64,000 nt of DNA, taken from Hydrangea macrophylla (lineage: Eukaryota; Streptophyta; Magnoliopsida; Cornales; Hydrangeaceae). The stretch is taken from contig CM066993.1 in the NCBI GenBank assembly GCA_033977485.1, positions 71,030,864 to 71,094,863 on the forward strand, given 5' to 3'. Positions 27,501 to 35,219 of this stretch are shown here, one piece after another (within the stretch, counting starts at the first letter, position 1; each line of letters begins with the position of its first letter). The notes beneath the pieces were generated by a model that was not told the DNA's origin, searched no databases, and saw nothing but the letters and a program-made list of their open reading frames with translations. A program made the position numbers and the translations under genes.

Positions 27501-30500
27501 AGAAATCAATCTTTCTTATTATTCAATGTCAATGTACAGAGAATATATACAACTATGAGAAGAAACTAAAAAGGAAATAACTGATAGGAACAAATCAATA
27601 CAAATCAATCTATTCCTAAACTAACGTGATCCATAAATCACGGGGAATAAAACCCGAATATTCCAACAAATCTCAATATGTTTCGTCCTGTTATGCTGAA
27701 CTGGGTTATGTGCAATACTAATTGCAGACTATCACAATACAACTTCATGGAATCCTCATACCCGATCTTCAAGTCCTATAATAGCAATTTTATCCATATA
27801 AGTTCACACACACCTTGAGCCATTGCTCTAAATTCAGCCTCTGCACTAGACCTTGCCACAACATTCTGTTTCTTACTTCTCCACATAACAACGTTGCCTC
27901 CCACAAATGTGCAATACCCTGAAGTGGACCTTCTGTCGGTCACGGAGCCTGCCCAATCAACATCAGTGTATGCTTCTATTATGAAATGATCATGCTTACC
28001 AAAAAATAAACTCTTACCTGGAGTAGACTTAAGATATCTCAAGATACTGTAAACTGCATCCATATGTGTCTCATAAGGAACATGCATGAGTTGACTTACT
28101 GCACTTATAACAAATGTAATATCAGGACGAGTATGAGAAAGATAGATGAGCTTTCCTACAAGTGTTTGATATCTCCCCCTGTTTACCATTTTCCCACCCT
28201 TTTTCATCACTCAATTTCTGATTCGATTCTACATGAGTATCACATGCTCTACTTCCAAGTATACATGTTTTACTCAAAAGATCCAGGACATACTTTCTTT
28301 GAGAGATGAAGATTCCATGCTTAGATCTGGCCACTTCAACTCCCAGAAAGTATTTAAGCTCCCCGAGATCTTTTATTTCAAACTCCCTTGCCATGTACTC
28401 CTTTAGTCGCTGTAATTCCTCCAAGTCATCACTTGTAAGGACAATGTCATCCACGTACACAATAAGTGCAATAGTCTTAACTTGCAAGGAGTGCTTGATG
28501 AACAAGGTATGATCAACTTGACTTTGTTTGAACCCATATCTACACATAGCATGAGTAAATCTCTCAAACCACGCTCTTGGGGACTGTTTGAGGCCATACA
28601 ATGACTTCCTGAGCCTACATACCTTACCTTCTGTCTCCGGGCCCTCAAATCCATGAGGGATATCCATGTACACGTCTTCTTCCAAATTGCCATGTGAGAA
28701 TGCGTTCTTCACATCAAATTGGTGAAGTGGCCAATCACAGTTGGCTGCAAGAGATAAAAGGATCCTGATAGAGTTCATCTTAGTAACTGGAGCAAAAGTC
28801 TCTTAGTAGTCCACTCCATAAGTTTGAGTGAAACCCTTAGCAACCAGGCGGGCTTTAAACCTTTCAATTGTACCATCTGCCCTATGCTTCACGGCATACA
28901 CCCCACTGTTCTTTTGCCTATAGGTAACTTAGTCAACTCCCAAGTGCCATTCTTATGGAGTGCTTTTATCTATTCATCCATGGCATGTCTCCACTTGGGA
29001 TCACCGAGAGCATCCTGGACATGATTAGGAATAGACACCGAGGCAATATTTGAAAGAAAGGAAAGATAAGTAGGAGACAAGTGAGAATATGACACAAAGT
29101 TAGATATAGGGTGTTGAGTACAAGATCTAACACCCTTTCTAACCGCAATAGGAACATCGAGATCATCAGACTCTAGAGAAATAAAGTTGTCAGTGTTACC
29201 TGGAGAGTTATCAGAGACATCACTAGTTGGAGATGATAACAGTGGAAGAGGAATAGGAGTACTGGCCTCTACCTCTTTGTTTTTTCTTTTACTCCACATA
29301 CCTTTGGAGTACACTAACAACTCTTTCTGTTTAGGGGTTACTTGCTCTACCTCTCCTTCACAGAACTTATTCTGTCAAGGAGTTACAGGTTCTTTCTCCA
29401 CTTTCTCCTTACTCCCTATTCTTTCCGGCTGGGATTCCTTTTCAAGGATTAAAATAGTAGGAGTTTCAGGTAAGACTGATCCCAGAACCTCTTCATGAAG
29501 TGGTATTGTGGGATTCTCAAAGACAGGTACATATTCTTGGAAAGTGACATCCATAGAGATCACTTTCGACTGACAGGGTTATAACACTTGTACCCTTTTT
29601 GAGTGGGAGAGTATCCTAGAAAAATACATTTAATGGCTCTAGGATCAAGTTTTCTCTTGGTAGGAGAGTGGTTATGGACAAAACACACAACCAAAGACAC
29701 GAGAAGGGATAGACAAACTGGAAGAGGGATGGGATAGAAGATCAATAGGAGCCTTTTTATCAAGAACCTGGGTAGGGAGACAATTAATGAGGTAAGCCGT
29801 TGTTTAGACAGTGTCACCCTAGTATGGATTGGGAGCATTAGCAGTGAACATCAAAGAGCGGGCAACATCTAGCAAATGACGATTCTTACGTTCCGCAACT
29901 CCATTTTATTGCGGAGTATCTATGCAAGAGGTCTGATGTAAAATGCCCTTTGAAGTAAAAAATTCACCTAGACCCGAGTCAATATACTCACCCCCTTGAT
30001 CGGAATGTAAAATTTTTATACCTGTCCCAAATTCAAAATCATTGCATAGAAAGATTTGAAAATAGAAAACACTTCACTCTTTTTTTTCATCATTCATGTA
30101 GTGCGTAAATAATCATCAATAAAAATAACAAACCAACGATGACCTTTAAGAGAATTAATATGAGAAGGACCCTACACATCATAATGAACTAAGTAAGGAA
30201 AAAGGAGTTAAAACTTTTATTAACGCTCGGAGCAAAAGACATCCGATGGTGTTTCCCAAGTTCACAAGGTTCACAAAAAACTCAGAAACATGTTTATTGA
30301 CTAACGAAGGAAACATATGCTTAAGTAAATGAAAGGACGGATGTCCTAATCTCCTATGTAATAACCAAATGTCGTCAGAGTTATTCTCAGTAACTGATGT
30401 CTGATGAGCTCCTTTGCTTCCTGCATCTAAAAGCTAAAGGCCATTCTCCTCTCTACCACTGCCATTCGTCCTCCTTGTGGTAATGTCCTGAAAGACACAA

Positions 30501-33500
30501 TGAGAAGGGAAAAAAGTTACATTGGAATTCAAATCACGAGTTATACGACTAATAGATAAGAGATTAGAAGTAAAACTGGGAACATTTAGGACCGATGACA
30601 GAGGCAATGAGGAAGTGGCATGAATGACACCCTTCCCTGTAACAGAAGAAAAAGTGCCATCTGCAATGCGAACTTTATCTTGACCTGAATGAGGAGTATA
30701 TACAGAGAACAAATCGGAAGAGCTAAATATATGGTCGGAAGAACCCGAGTCAATAATCCAAGGAAAGACAAATGGGATAAGCATGCTCGAGTAGAAGTGA
30801 CTAAGTTACCTGTTTGTGCAAATGAAGAGGAAGCACCTGTAGATGTAGCCGGGGCAAAGGTAGTAGAAGTACGGCGAGACAACAGGCTCCAGAGAGCCTC
30901 CTCCACCTCAGAGGTAGTAAACATAGGTGGAGAAACAGCAGGAGGTGACTGATCAATCGGAGCTAGAGCTGTAAGATCGACTGCTGTAGTATGATTTGAG
31001 CATGAGAATTTCTACTATTAAACCTTTCTCCACGACCCCTAGACTAGCTAGAACGACTCCTGCGACCCCCTTGGAGATAACCATGAAGCTTATAGCATGT
31101 CTCCTAGGTGTGAAATTTGGTATTACAATAATCACAAAACTGCTTAGATATATCCAAAGAACCAGACTCACTAGCCGTGTCACGATCACGGTTCCCATCC
31201 TTCTGAGGACCTGAAGAGAGAGCAGATCACTCTATATAAGTAGGTGGAAGCATAGCAGAATGTCGACTTTCCTCGTTCTGAACATAGGCAAAAGTCTCCT
31301 GAAGAGAAGGTAGTGGCTCCATTTCTAGAATTCGACTGCGAACTGGATCCAAAAGTCTCCTGAAGAGAAGGTAGTGGCTCCATTTCCAGAACCCGACTGC
31401 AAACTGGATCCAAATCAGAGTGAAGTCCCTTTAAGAACTTAAAATCCTATCCTCGACAATAAGTTTATGATAGGCCACAGAATTAGCAGGACAAACTGGC
31501 TTGTAGTCCAACAGGTGGACCAAACGTTTCCAACTGGTGGATAGAGATGTGAAGTACTGCAGAACACTCTTCTCCCCTTGTTCAGATCTACCAATCGACC
31601 TCAGCAACTCCAAAATCTGCGCAGAATTGCCCTTGCGCGAATAAGTGTTGGCCATAGTCTCCCAAATATCTTGGGTAGTCGCCATGTCTAAAAAACCTTA
31701 AGCAATCTCAGGCATCATAGAGTGGCAAAGCCACGTCATGATAGTGGAGTTCTCCATCTCCCACTTGTCATAAGAGGCATTCTTGGTGGTAGGTGCTTTA
31801 ATTTTGCTGTTGATATACCCCATTTCCCCCCTGCCTTTAAGAGACATAATCACAGATCCAGATCATGCTAGGTAGTTTTAACCATTGAAAAGTGATGTAG
31901 TAAGTTTAACATTCAGGCTATCGGCGGATGCAACAATAACACGTTCATCCCAAAGCAAATGTGTATGCACGTTGGACTTGGCTAGATCCGTCATCGTGAA
32001 TCATCACAAAAAAAAAAAAATGATACCCGCAACAGAAAAATTGGGGAAAAAAAAAAGGCAATAGAAACAGGGGTCAACGGATACGAAGCACACCAACAGA
32101 AATCAGACCACCATATAGGATGCCATTGCCAAGAAATCAATCACTGATCAATGGGCAATAGAAGGATCCAAAAAAAAAAAACGTGAGAAGAAACTTCAAT
32201 CAAAATAGGAGTAGTTGATGACTATATGAAAGTGGAAAAAATGCGATGAACAGTAGCGATGAACAGTAATGTGAACAGTAGCGATGAATAGTGTCATGAG
32301 CAGTGTCGATGAATAGTGCTCAGGTCGGTGGTGGGTTAGCGCAGGTGGTGGTTAGGGTTAAGGTTGTGGTGGCTCTGATACCATGTTAAGTTTGACAACA
32401 GAGATTAATCCAAAAGCTTAGGGTTAACTAATGTGTCACACCCTTATATATTATTCAAGAATAAGAAGGAAAAATAATTGCAAATTAGTCCTTTAACTCT
32501 AATAATATAAAAACAAAGTGATATATCGAACAAAGTGTATGAGAGCAGCCCGTTTTAGAGTGTTGATCATATGTCCTTTGCCACATGTAAATTGCTTCTG
32601 GATGATACAAGCCATCTGGTGTGCCAAACATTTAGTAAATTGTAAGGATGGTCTAAGAAACGCAGATGGGATAGCTCATGTTGAAATCCCCAAAATCATT
32701 GTGTGTGTGTGTGGATGCGTGTGGGGGTGCGTGAATTACTTCAATGGGGTACAGTTTTTAGCCTACTATATCTGACAAGTGATGGAAAACTTTGTTTCCT
32801 GGCCTGGATGTTTTGTAGCCTCATAGCCTAGGCTTAATCCTCCGAAGAGGGATTTTAGCTATCTAATATTTTTTCCGTGTTTATATCGAAGCAGAAAGTA
32901 TAATCACAGGGCACACGGGATATGACAAAAGATTCATTAATAGCCCTAATTTGCTTTCCCCACCAAGTCTTGGTCTGAAGCACTTCTGACCGGTTTCAGC
33001 CAAAACGGGCTTTTGGCCTTTAAAGTGCTTCCTAAAATAATCCAAACAAGCTAAAATATTTACATTTTGTATCCCAGAATCATGTTTCGGCCCAGACTTG
33101 CCTTGGGTACCAACCAAGCTCCAACCAAGACACAATATATTAAAATATAGCGTTTTACTGGTTAACGGAAGCTCAATTTGGAATATACTTTCCCTTTCAA
33201 GAAATTGACATGTTCTTTTCCTCCATTTTTCAGTTCTTTCCTGAAACAACATGGTGATGAAGAAGCAGTATTCCAAAGCTTTAGAGACATAAATGAGCTG
33301 ATAAAAGACATGCTGGAACTCAAAGGAAGGTATGCAACTGTGGATACTGAACTTAGAGAGATGCACGATCGTTACTCCCAACTTAGCCTCCAGTTTGCTG
33401 AGGTTGAAGGAGAGAGACAGAAACTTATGATGACACTCAAGAATGTCAGGGCATCCAAGAAGCTCATGCATCTAAATCGCTCCATATCAGACCACCCCTC

Positions 33501-33504
33501 GTAG
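8560..33504 (+). CDS. NT-C2 domain, long coiled-coil protein (At1g22060-like), 10 coding exons
   Basis: Joining exons 8560-8637, 10231-10431, 11256-11378, 12348-12385, 12460-12589, 13754-18769, 19365-19520, 19601-19702, 19800-19942 and 33234-33504 gives one frame of 6258 nt and 2085 residues. All introns are GT-AG and every phase agrees. Residues about 1-150 form the N-terminal C2 (NT-C2, EEIG1/EHBP1) domain seen in plant coiled-coil proteins of the PMI1 class and relatives. From about residue 265 to the end the protein is charged, heptad-rich coiled coil. The C terminus is strongly conserved in what I recall of Arabidopsis At1g22060, which is about 2000 residues. NT-C2 domains are thought to bind membranes or membrane partners, so a tether between membrane and cytoskeleton or organelle is a reasonable inference. 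There is no myosin motor, so the 'myosin heavy chain-related' label only reflects the coiled coil. Two oddities are a 154-residue internal triplication and a 13.3-kb last intron full of transposons. Confidence 0.9.
9365..10140 (+). mobile_element. Poly(A)-tailed retroposed insertion in intron 1
   Basis: The stretch starts with GC-rich DNA and a (CT)n tract (about 9471-9518), is unlike the surrounding AT-rich intron, and ends in TTAATGAAATTCC... followed by an interrupted A run at about 10109-10138. Such a tail points to LINE- or SINE-type retroposition on the plus strand. A frame of 187 codons (9525-10088) crosses it and is very hydrophobic, but it matches no known family and is probably chance. 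Target duplications were not identified. Confidence 0.45.
10231..10431 (+). CDS. NT-C2 gene, coding exon 2
   Basis: It encodes 67 residues starting [13 protein letters not shown], the middle of the NT-C2 domain, after a TGTGATTCAG acceptor and before GTACTT. Both ends are in phase 0. Confidence 0.92.
10475..10775. mobile_element. Probable MITE in intron 2
   Basis: The end GCTCTGTTTGGTTCATGGAT at about 10476 closely resembles the inverse of a sequence at about 48050-48086 in the MUB gene. The same short transposon family therefore seems to sit in introns of both host genes. The right boundary is only approximate. Confidence 0.4.
11256..11378 (+). CDS. NT-C2 gene, coding exon 3
   Basis: It encodes 41 residues with the [13 protein letters not shown] segment typical of NT-C2 domains. 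It follows GTGTCAG and precedes GTAATA, and both ends are in phase 0. Confidence 0.92.
12170..12216 (+). repeat. (GT)n/(GC)n microsatellite in intron 3
   Basis: Alternating GT, then TA, GT and GC dinucleotides. Alternating purine-pyrimidine tracts of this kind can adopt left-handed DNA. No other function is suggested. Confidence 0.85.
12348..12385 (+). CDS. NT-C2 gene, coding exon 4
   Basis: A 38-base exon encoding [12 protein letters not shown] plus two bases of an arginine codon, which closes the NT-C2 domain. The short size and split AG/A codon agree with exon 5. Confidence 0.88.
12460..12589 (+). CDS. NT-C2 gene, coding exon 5
   Basis: It completes the arginine codon and encodes [12 protein letters not shown] and a serine/glycine-rich linker, ending in phase 0 before GTTTGC. 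The [12 protein letters not shown] segment is a hallmark after the NT-C2 domain in this family. Confidence 0.9.
13754..18769 (+). CDS. NT-C2 gene, coding exon 6 (giant coiled-coil exon)
   Basis: An uninterrupted 5016-base exon of 1672 codons, running from the acceptor AACAG at 13753 to GTAATT at 18770. Its first 70 or so codons are a polar, serine-rich linker; the rest is long heptad-rich coiled coil. It carries three direct 462-base repeats. The start at 13754, rather than at the first in-frame ATG at 13814, is set by phase continuity with exon 5 and by conserved residues [11 protein letters not shown]. Confidence 0.93.
16095..17450 (+). repeat. Triplicated 462-base (154-residue) unit inside exon 6
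   Basis: The motif MSNALV is encoded at 16157, 16619 and 17081, exactly 462 bases apart each time. Long segments around it ([35 protein letters not shown]) recur in the same order. The first unit lacks about 12 residues before MSNALV and the third lacks three residues near LGVADEL. A length that is a multiple of three and preserves the heptads keeps the coiled coil in frame. Confidence 0.92.
19365..19520 (+). CDS. NT-C2 gene, coding exon 7
   Basis: It encodes 52 residues ending SSMDQLHEE, between TTTGGCAG and GTATTT, with both ends in phase 0. The first half is a variable linker. Confidence 0.9.
19601..19702 (+). CDS. NT-C2 gene, coding exon 8
   Basis: It encodes 34 residues beginning [13 protein letters not shown] and including [10 protein letters not shown], between TTGCAG and GTAACT, with both ends in phase 0. 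It is conserved in the family's C-terminal region. Confidence 0.9.
19800..19942 (+). CDS. NT-C2 gene, coding exon 9
   Basis: It encodes 47 residues including [18 protein letters not shown] plus two bases of a split serine codon. The acceptor is GTGAAG. The donor GTATGT at 19943 is followed by a TRIM-like repeat after only seven bases. Confidence 0.9.
19950..20410 (-). mobile_element. Tandem TRIM (family 1): three LTRs, two internal segments
   Basis: LTR-like copies lie at about 19950-20021, 20170-20240 and 20346-20408. Each resembles the inverse of the LTR of the complete TRIM at 22208-22508. Between them are internal segments ending with a degraded complement of the TGGTATCAGAGCC primer site and an inverse B-box-like GGACTTGAACC. 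Sharing of LTRs by neighbouring units is typical of tandem TRIMs. No coding capacity. Confidence 0.65.
20477..21307 (-). mobile_element. Tandem TRIM array (family 2): five LTRs, four internal segments
   Basis: LTRs begin TGTTGAATTGGAGCAT and end ATAATCTCAACA. They lie at 20477-20546, 20649-20763, about 20868-20900 (truncated), 21012-21125 and 21238-21307. Internal segments of about 100-110 bases start with a C-rich complement of a polypurine tract and end CTCTGATACCA, the complement of the initiator-Met primer site, so the element reads on the minus strand. The outer LTRs are a 70-base form and the inner ones a 114-115-base form. No target duplication was found. Confidence 0.75.
21308..21929. 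other. Intron 9 sequence between TRIM array and nested copia elements
   Basis: No exon-like or transposon-like sequence was recognised. Short frames here lack family resemblance. This looks like the original intron. Confidence 0.5.
21935..22083 (-). repeat. 3' LTR of the outer copia element
   Basis: 149 bases, TGTTAATTTTGACAAC to ATCTAATA. Its outer end on the minus strand has decayed from TGTTCGAT to TATTAGAT. It pairs with 32384-32532. Confidence 0.85.
22208..22508 (+). mobile_element. Complete TRIM (family 1), 301 bases
   Basis: LTRs of 74 and 75 bases (22208-22281 and 22434-22508) begin TGTTAAAGCTTGAT and end GGTAACTTAACA. The five-base duplication GAGTG flanks the element at 22203-22207 and 22509-22513. 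The primer site TGGTATCAGAGCC (22282-22294) directly follows the first LTR, and a purine tract GAGGGAGAG precedes the second. The internal 152 bases have no coding capacity, but at 22311-22324 contain CTGGGTTCGACTCT, close to a tRNA B-box. TRIMs must be mobilised by proteins from other elements. Confidence 0.92.
22563..22733 (-). repeat. 3' LTR of the young copia element
   Basis: 171 bases, identical by eye to 27498-27668. The polypurine tract complement CTCCCCC follows at 22734-22740. Confidence 0.93.
22741..27066 (-). CDS. Ty1/copia gag-pol polyprotein, 1441 residues, intact
   Basis: One frame without stops encodes all domains in copia order: gag (about residues 35-240), a CCHC zinc knuckle (C269-C283 region, [14 protein letters not shown]), protease with DSG at about 380, the HHCC integrase zinc finger (LWHARLGH to CVVC, about 518-552), integrase core with D579, D642 and E678 in D,D(35)E spacing, reverse transcriptase with YVDD at 1124-1127, and RNase H (TDADYAG near 1288, CDNKSA near 1364). 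The stop codon is only seven bases from the LTR, with the polypurine tract filling the gap. All key residues that I can check are present, so the protein could be active. The short LTRs and compact size suggest an Ale/Retrofit-like lineage, but this is only an impression. Confidence 0.95.
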   Translation of the reverse strand: MTDTGKDKVTDQSSTGSHVRSDLSMSLTPHSPAQRVTTVLMDGKKFAAWSHSIRLFLSAKGKSSWLLGTTPKPAPTDSTFDQWNMDNCTILGWLFNSMEPRIYHMFMYHSSVHGLWNALTQMYAHKRNESRIYQLHREVSQSSQDSLRLSVSDYFGYLQSRWEELAQYEPLGDVPAEAATVIVQRLDRLHTYQFLMGLKSEFESLRTQILNTSPMPSLYEAFAIVDGDERRRQLLQTSTIPVSDSPAIPDQMAFAAHTSTRPSGRQPPVCKHCNVVGHTKDRCFQLHPELKKQYAARGRNPKPTRFAAIAETGPEPITPDIGQLHQNQSMLQSQLGQIQSQLGSLLQQHQSGTSSSTAAIATGTSTALHVKTGTPRWVLDSGANDHMTGELSFFSSPLTPVNQTVSIADGSTTRVQSKGDVCLSPQLTLSSVLHVPQLSFNLLSVSRLAKSYNCAVIFLPDRCLLQDLTSKKIFGTGHEHDGLYFFGEPPPPPVSSSLQASVLPSSRSSSFSNKTIGLWHARLGHANFQYLCLLFPELIKACKTHKFQCVVCELSKHTRSSYIPRMSRAPCAFDIIHSDVWGPSPVTALYGYRYYVTFIDDYSRCTWVYLLKKKSEVCPLFIQFLQMVKTQYQTVVRALRSDNGREYVSNDFCSELNQKGILQQLTCTYTPEQNGVAERKNRHIMSVVRCLLRGMEVPKYLWHLAVLTAIYLINRTPSRVLDGKAPLHVLQPNCTLFHVLPRVFGCTCFVQNRSPLRTKLDDKAIRCVFLGYSSLSKGYRCYDSVGRRFYNSMDVTFLEDVPYFAGPNNSSASAPPEPLIVPDELPRPIAVFDSSSSEVTLPPVITSSPEFHYSRRPRNYAHAPTPNSSPDPGPASPVPVRRSTRISRPVNRYGHACSTHHPISQYISYSALSQPYQAFLGQVDSVSIPRSVSEALQNPHWVQAMQAEMDALQHNHTWDLVSLPPGEKTVGCKWVFTVKYLPDGSIDRYKARLVAKGFTQIPGKDFSATFAPVAKLNTVRLIVSLAASQSWPLHQLDVKNAFLNGDLQEIIYMDPPPGFRAEGEYSGKVCRLRKSLYGLKQSPRAWFSRFSDVILSIGFTRCHSDHTCFVRRSPAGRYIILSVYVDDIIITGNDTTGITKVKEKLGTAFDVKDLGPLRYFLGIEIARSRHGISMNQRKYVLDLLSDTGMMGCRPASTPMDPNIKISSESGELLSDPASYQRLVGRLIYLTNTRPDLAFAVSVVSQFMHAPRNSHMDAVYHILRYLKTCPGLGLFFVAGAQSGVTCYTDADYAGSKSDRRSTSGFCTFYGKHLISWKSKKQAVVSRSSAEAEYRAMAQGTCELLWLRSILQELGFPVSEPSTLFCDNKSAIMLASDSVLHERTKHIEVDIHFIREKVRSGIISPHFVPSSDQTADVFTKSVGPSLLKSSIVKLGLVNAFAPA
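27485..27497 (-). other. Primer binding site of the young copia element
   Basis: The minus strand reads TGGTATCAGAGCC, complementary to the 3' end of plant initiator tRNA-Met, directly next to the 5' LTR. Confidence 0.9.
27498..27668 (-). repeat. 5' LTR of the young copia element
   Basis: 171 bases, partner of 22563-22733. It would hold the promoter of the element. Confidence 0.93.
27674..31995 (-). pseudogene. Broken gag-pol of the outer copia element
   Basis: Read from high to low coordinates, fragments appear in copia order: gag start near 31995 with an early stop, gag (31431-31685), protease with DSGSSDH (30434-30784), integrase and linker pieces (29375-29838 and around 28970-29320), reverse transcriptase with YVDD (28122-28778), and RNase H with [10 protein letters not shown] (27776-28210). 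Stops and frameshifts separate them, including a 61-base tandem duplication at 31291-31412. The tail of RNase H continues at 22084-22557 beyond the inserted young element. It cannot encode a working polyprotein. Confidence 0.88.
31291..31412 (-). repeat. 61-base tandem duplication in broken gag
   Basis: The unit starting AAAGTCTCCTGAAGAG occurs at about 31291-31351 and 31352-31412 with a few changes. As 61 is not a multiple of three, it shifts the gag frame. Confidence 0.85.
32245..32330 (-). repeat. Short repeats in the leader of the outer copia element
   Basis: GCGATGAACAGTA and close variants (GTGAACAGTA, GATGAATAGTG, ATGAGCAGTG) recur about six times between the primer site and gag. Such GAACAGT-type leader repeats may affect RNA structure, but no function can be read. 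Confidence 0.6.
32371..32532 (-). repeat. 5' LTR and primer site of the outer copia element
   Basis: The LTR is 32384-32532 (149 bases). The complement of TGGTATCAGAGCC is at 32371-32383, directly adjoining. Confidence 0.87.
33234..33504 (+). CDS. NT-C2 gene, coding exon 10 (C terminus)
   Basis: It completes the serine codon split after exon 9 (AG/T) and encodes 89 further residues, including [22 protein letters not shown] and [18 protein letters not shown], the most conserved C-terminal block of the family, then TAG. The acceptor is TTTTTCAG. The exact phase match over a 13.3-kb intron supports the join. Confidence 0.92.
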
Positions 33505-34068
33505 GCAGAGATATGCTGCCTCGGATGTCTTGTTTGTGAAGTCCTCGAAATCACTCGTCTTCGGTTTCAGATGTTAATACTGCGCCCTGCGTATGTACTA
33601 ATTTATAAATCGACATTACCATCCCATGAGTTAGTGATCTGCTGCAATGCAAGTGATGGCTTCACAAGCTTGATTTGGCTGGTGGGAGCCAAGACAAGAG
33701 TCGTGTTTATTGTTGTATATAATGAAGGAGGGTTGGCAGGAATACTGTCACTTGCTTAAAATACATGTAGAGCTCTGTAATATTTGAACCTTTCCCTTCT
33801 TTTGTATTCTATTTTTTGTCTTGGTTACATAAGTTCTGTATAGATATTTATATTCTTAATTAAAGGTTATTTAGTTTCTAATTAAGTCTTATTCAAGAAG
33901 CATAAAAAATGCCTTTTTCCTGCTTTACCCTGATATTTTTCACTAGAATTTGTTGCATTTTGGACTGAATAATTCTGTGTCCCAAATTCAGACAATGGAT
34001 TGGGCACTAAATGTTGAGCAGATGGAAATTCAGGTGGGCATCAGTTCCAACTCTGAATTTGGGATACA
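33505..34068 (+). other. Probable 3' UTR and downstream flank of the NT-C2 gene
   Basis: GC content falls gradually and no other gene starts here. ATTAAAGG near 33859 could serve as a polyadenylation signal. No motif gives a firm transcript end. Confidence 0.4.
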
Positions 34069-34073
34069 TATTT

Positions 34074-34679
34074 TGTTGAGAAATTTGTCTTCAATATCTT
34101 CAAAATCCACCGACAAACAATACCGTACAACGTATTCCAATAATATGCTTCAAGGCGTGTACGAGACACTTCCCTAAATACAGTATTTGCCCCCACCATA
34201 ATTATCATTTGGTGTGCAAACGGGTATTCCGCAAATCTGTATTCAAGGTACAACGAAGCCAACCTATCTGCAATATGCACTATTGAAGATAGCCGAAAAC
34301 ATCCACCAAAAAATAAAAAGCCAGTTCTAGAATTCTATTTCTGCAGAAAATAGAATTTAGAAATTTGTATTTTGTATAAAGAAAAACAACATAAATAAAC
34401 TTCTAATTTTCCATAAGGAAGAAAGATCGATTCAACATCTCAATGATAATTGATTCATTCTATATATAGAATGCTTGGTGTCCCTTCATAGACATGTGTG
34501 TCTATTAGCCTTGTAACTATTGGTCCAAGGGACACAACCTATGGATTTGAACTTCATTTTGAATCGAATCTAAATGGTTGCGACCCATCAGTTCGAATTC
34601 AATATTAATGGTTGCGACCCATCATTTCTAATTCAAATCTCACTTACTCTTAGTTTCTTATTTTGAAAATTCCTCAACA
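34074..34679 (-). repeat. 3' LTR of the non-autonomous element
   Basis: 606 bases, TGTTGAGAAATTTG to AATTCCTCAACA, matching 45232-45837. Confidence 0.9.
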
Positions 34680-35219
34680 ATCCTCCACCATTTTCGAAAT
34701 AAGTTTTGAAAAACAATGGCTGTAAGATTTATGTATAAGTAATGGTGTCTTGCGACTTGAACCAATTACCCTGTGAGGACTCGTCAAAGCTAATCAGGAG
34801 AGCTTAGTAGACAAAGTCTTTGAACTGGCAATCCATATTGACTAACCGGACTCATCCCCACACATAAACCTTTAATCTTAGTGGATATTTATATAAGCCG
34901 ACACATGAATTAGGCCTTGTGTCTATACCTTGATTTCGTGAGTGCTCTAGATGTCAAGCCCTGAACGCATAGGAAGCGGCACCACTTCCACACTCATATA
35001 GGTAAACTTATCATAAGTGTTCCTGTAACTAAAACACTCCAACACAATTGTTATAAGTCTATTAAGAGCGTTATAACTCATCCTCCTCCTTAACACATTA
35101 CAGGTACAAAGCACTTATCATTGGGATGATTTATATGTATACATACACATATATTTTATTTAAAGTGCTTACAATCACGACATATGATGTACTTTACTCG
35201 TTGAACCTGAGAACTTGAA
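34680..35219 (-). other. 3' untranslated interior of the non-autonomous element
   Basis: This corresponds to the stretch between RNase H and the 3' LTR in copia elements. It contains CATAGGAAGCGGCACCACTTCC, whose complement resembles part of the same region in the inserted copia element (around 42860-42885). The two elements may therefore be distant relatives. Confidence 0.5.

Larger units (their letters stand above)
22558..27673 (-). mobile_element. Complete young Ty1/copia element, minus strand
   Basis: LTRs of 171 bases at 22563-22733 and 27498-27668 look identical by eye. The target duplication AATCT is present at 22558-22562 and 27669-27673. The primer site for initiator tRNA-Met abuts the 5' LTR at 27485-27497 and a GGGGGAG tract abuts the 3' LTR. 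One uninterrupted polyprotein frame fills the interior. Identical LTRs, intact frame and clean duplication indicate a recent insertion. On its coding strand the LTR starts TGTTGG but ends CTTCT rather than CA. Confidence 0.95.
21930..32537 (-). mobile_element. Older Ty1/copia element (outer), minus strand, interrupted twice
   Basis: Two 149-base LTRs (21935-22083 and 32384-32532) are flanked by the same five bases, AAGTG, at 21930-21934 and 32533-32537. A primer site complementary to initiator tRNA-Met (GGCTCTGATACCA on the plus strand) abuts the right LTR at 32371-32383. I count about a dozen differences between the LTRs, so the insertion is fairly old. A TRIM (22208-22508) and a young copia element (22563-27668) have landed in its RNase H region. 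It lies wholly inside intron 9 of the NT-C2 gene. Confidence 0.88.

Noticed and set aside
8560..33504. Calling the large gene a myosin heavy chain
   Set aside because: There is no motor domain, P-loop or actin-binding segment. Only the coiled coil resembles myosin tails, and the N terminus is NT-C2.
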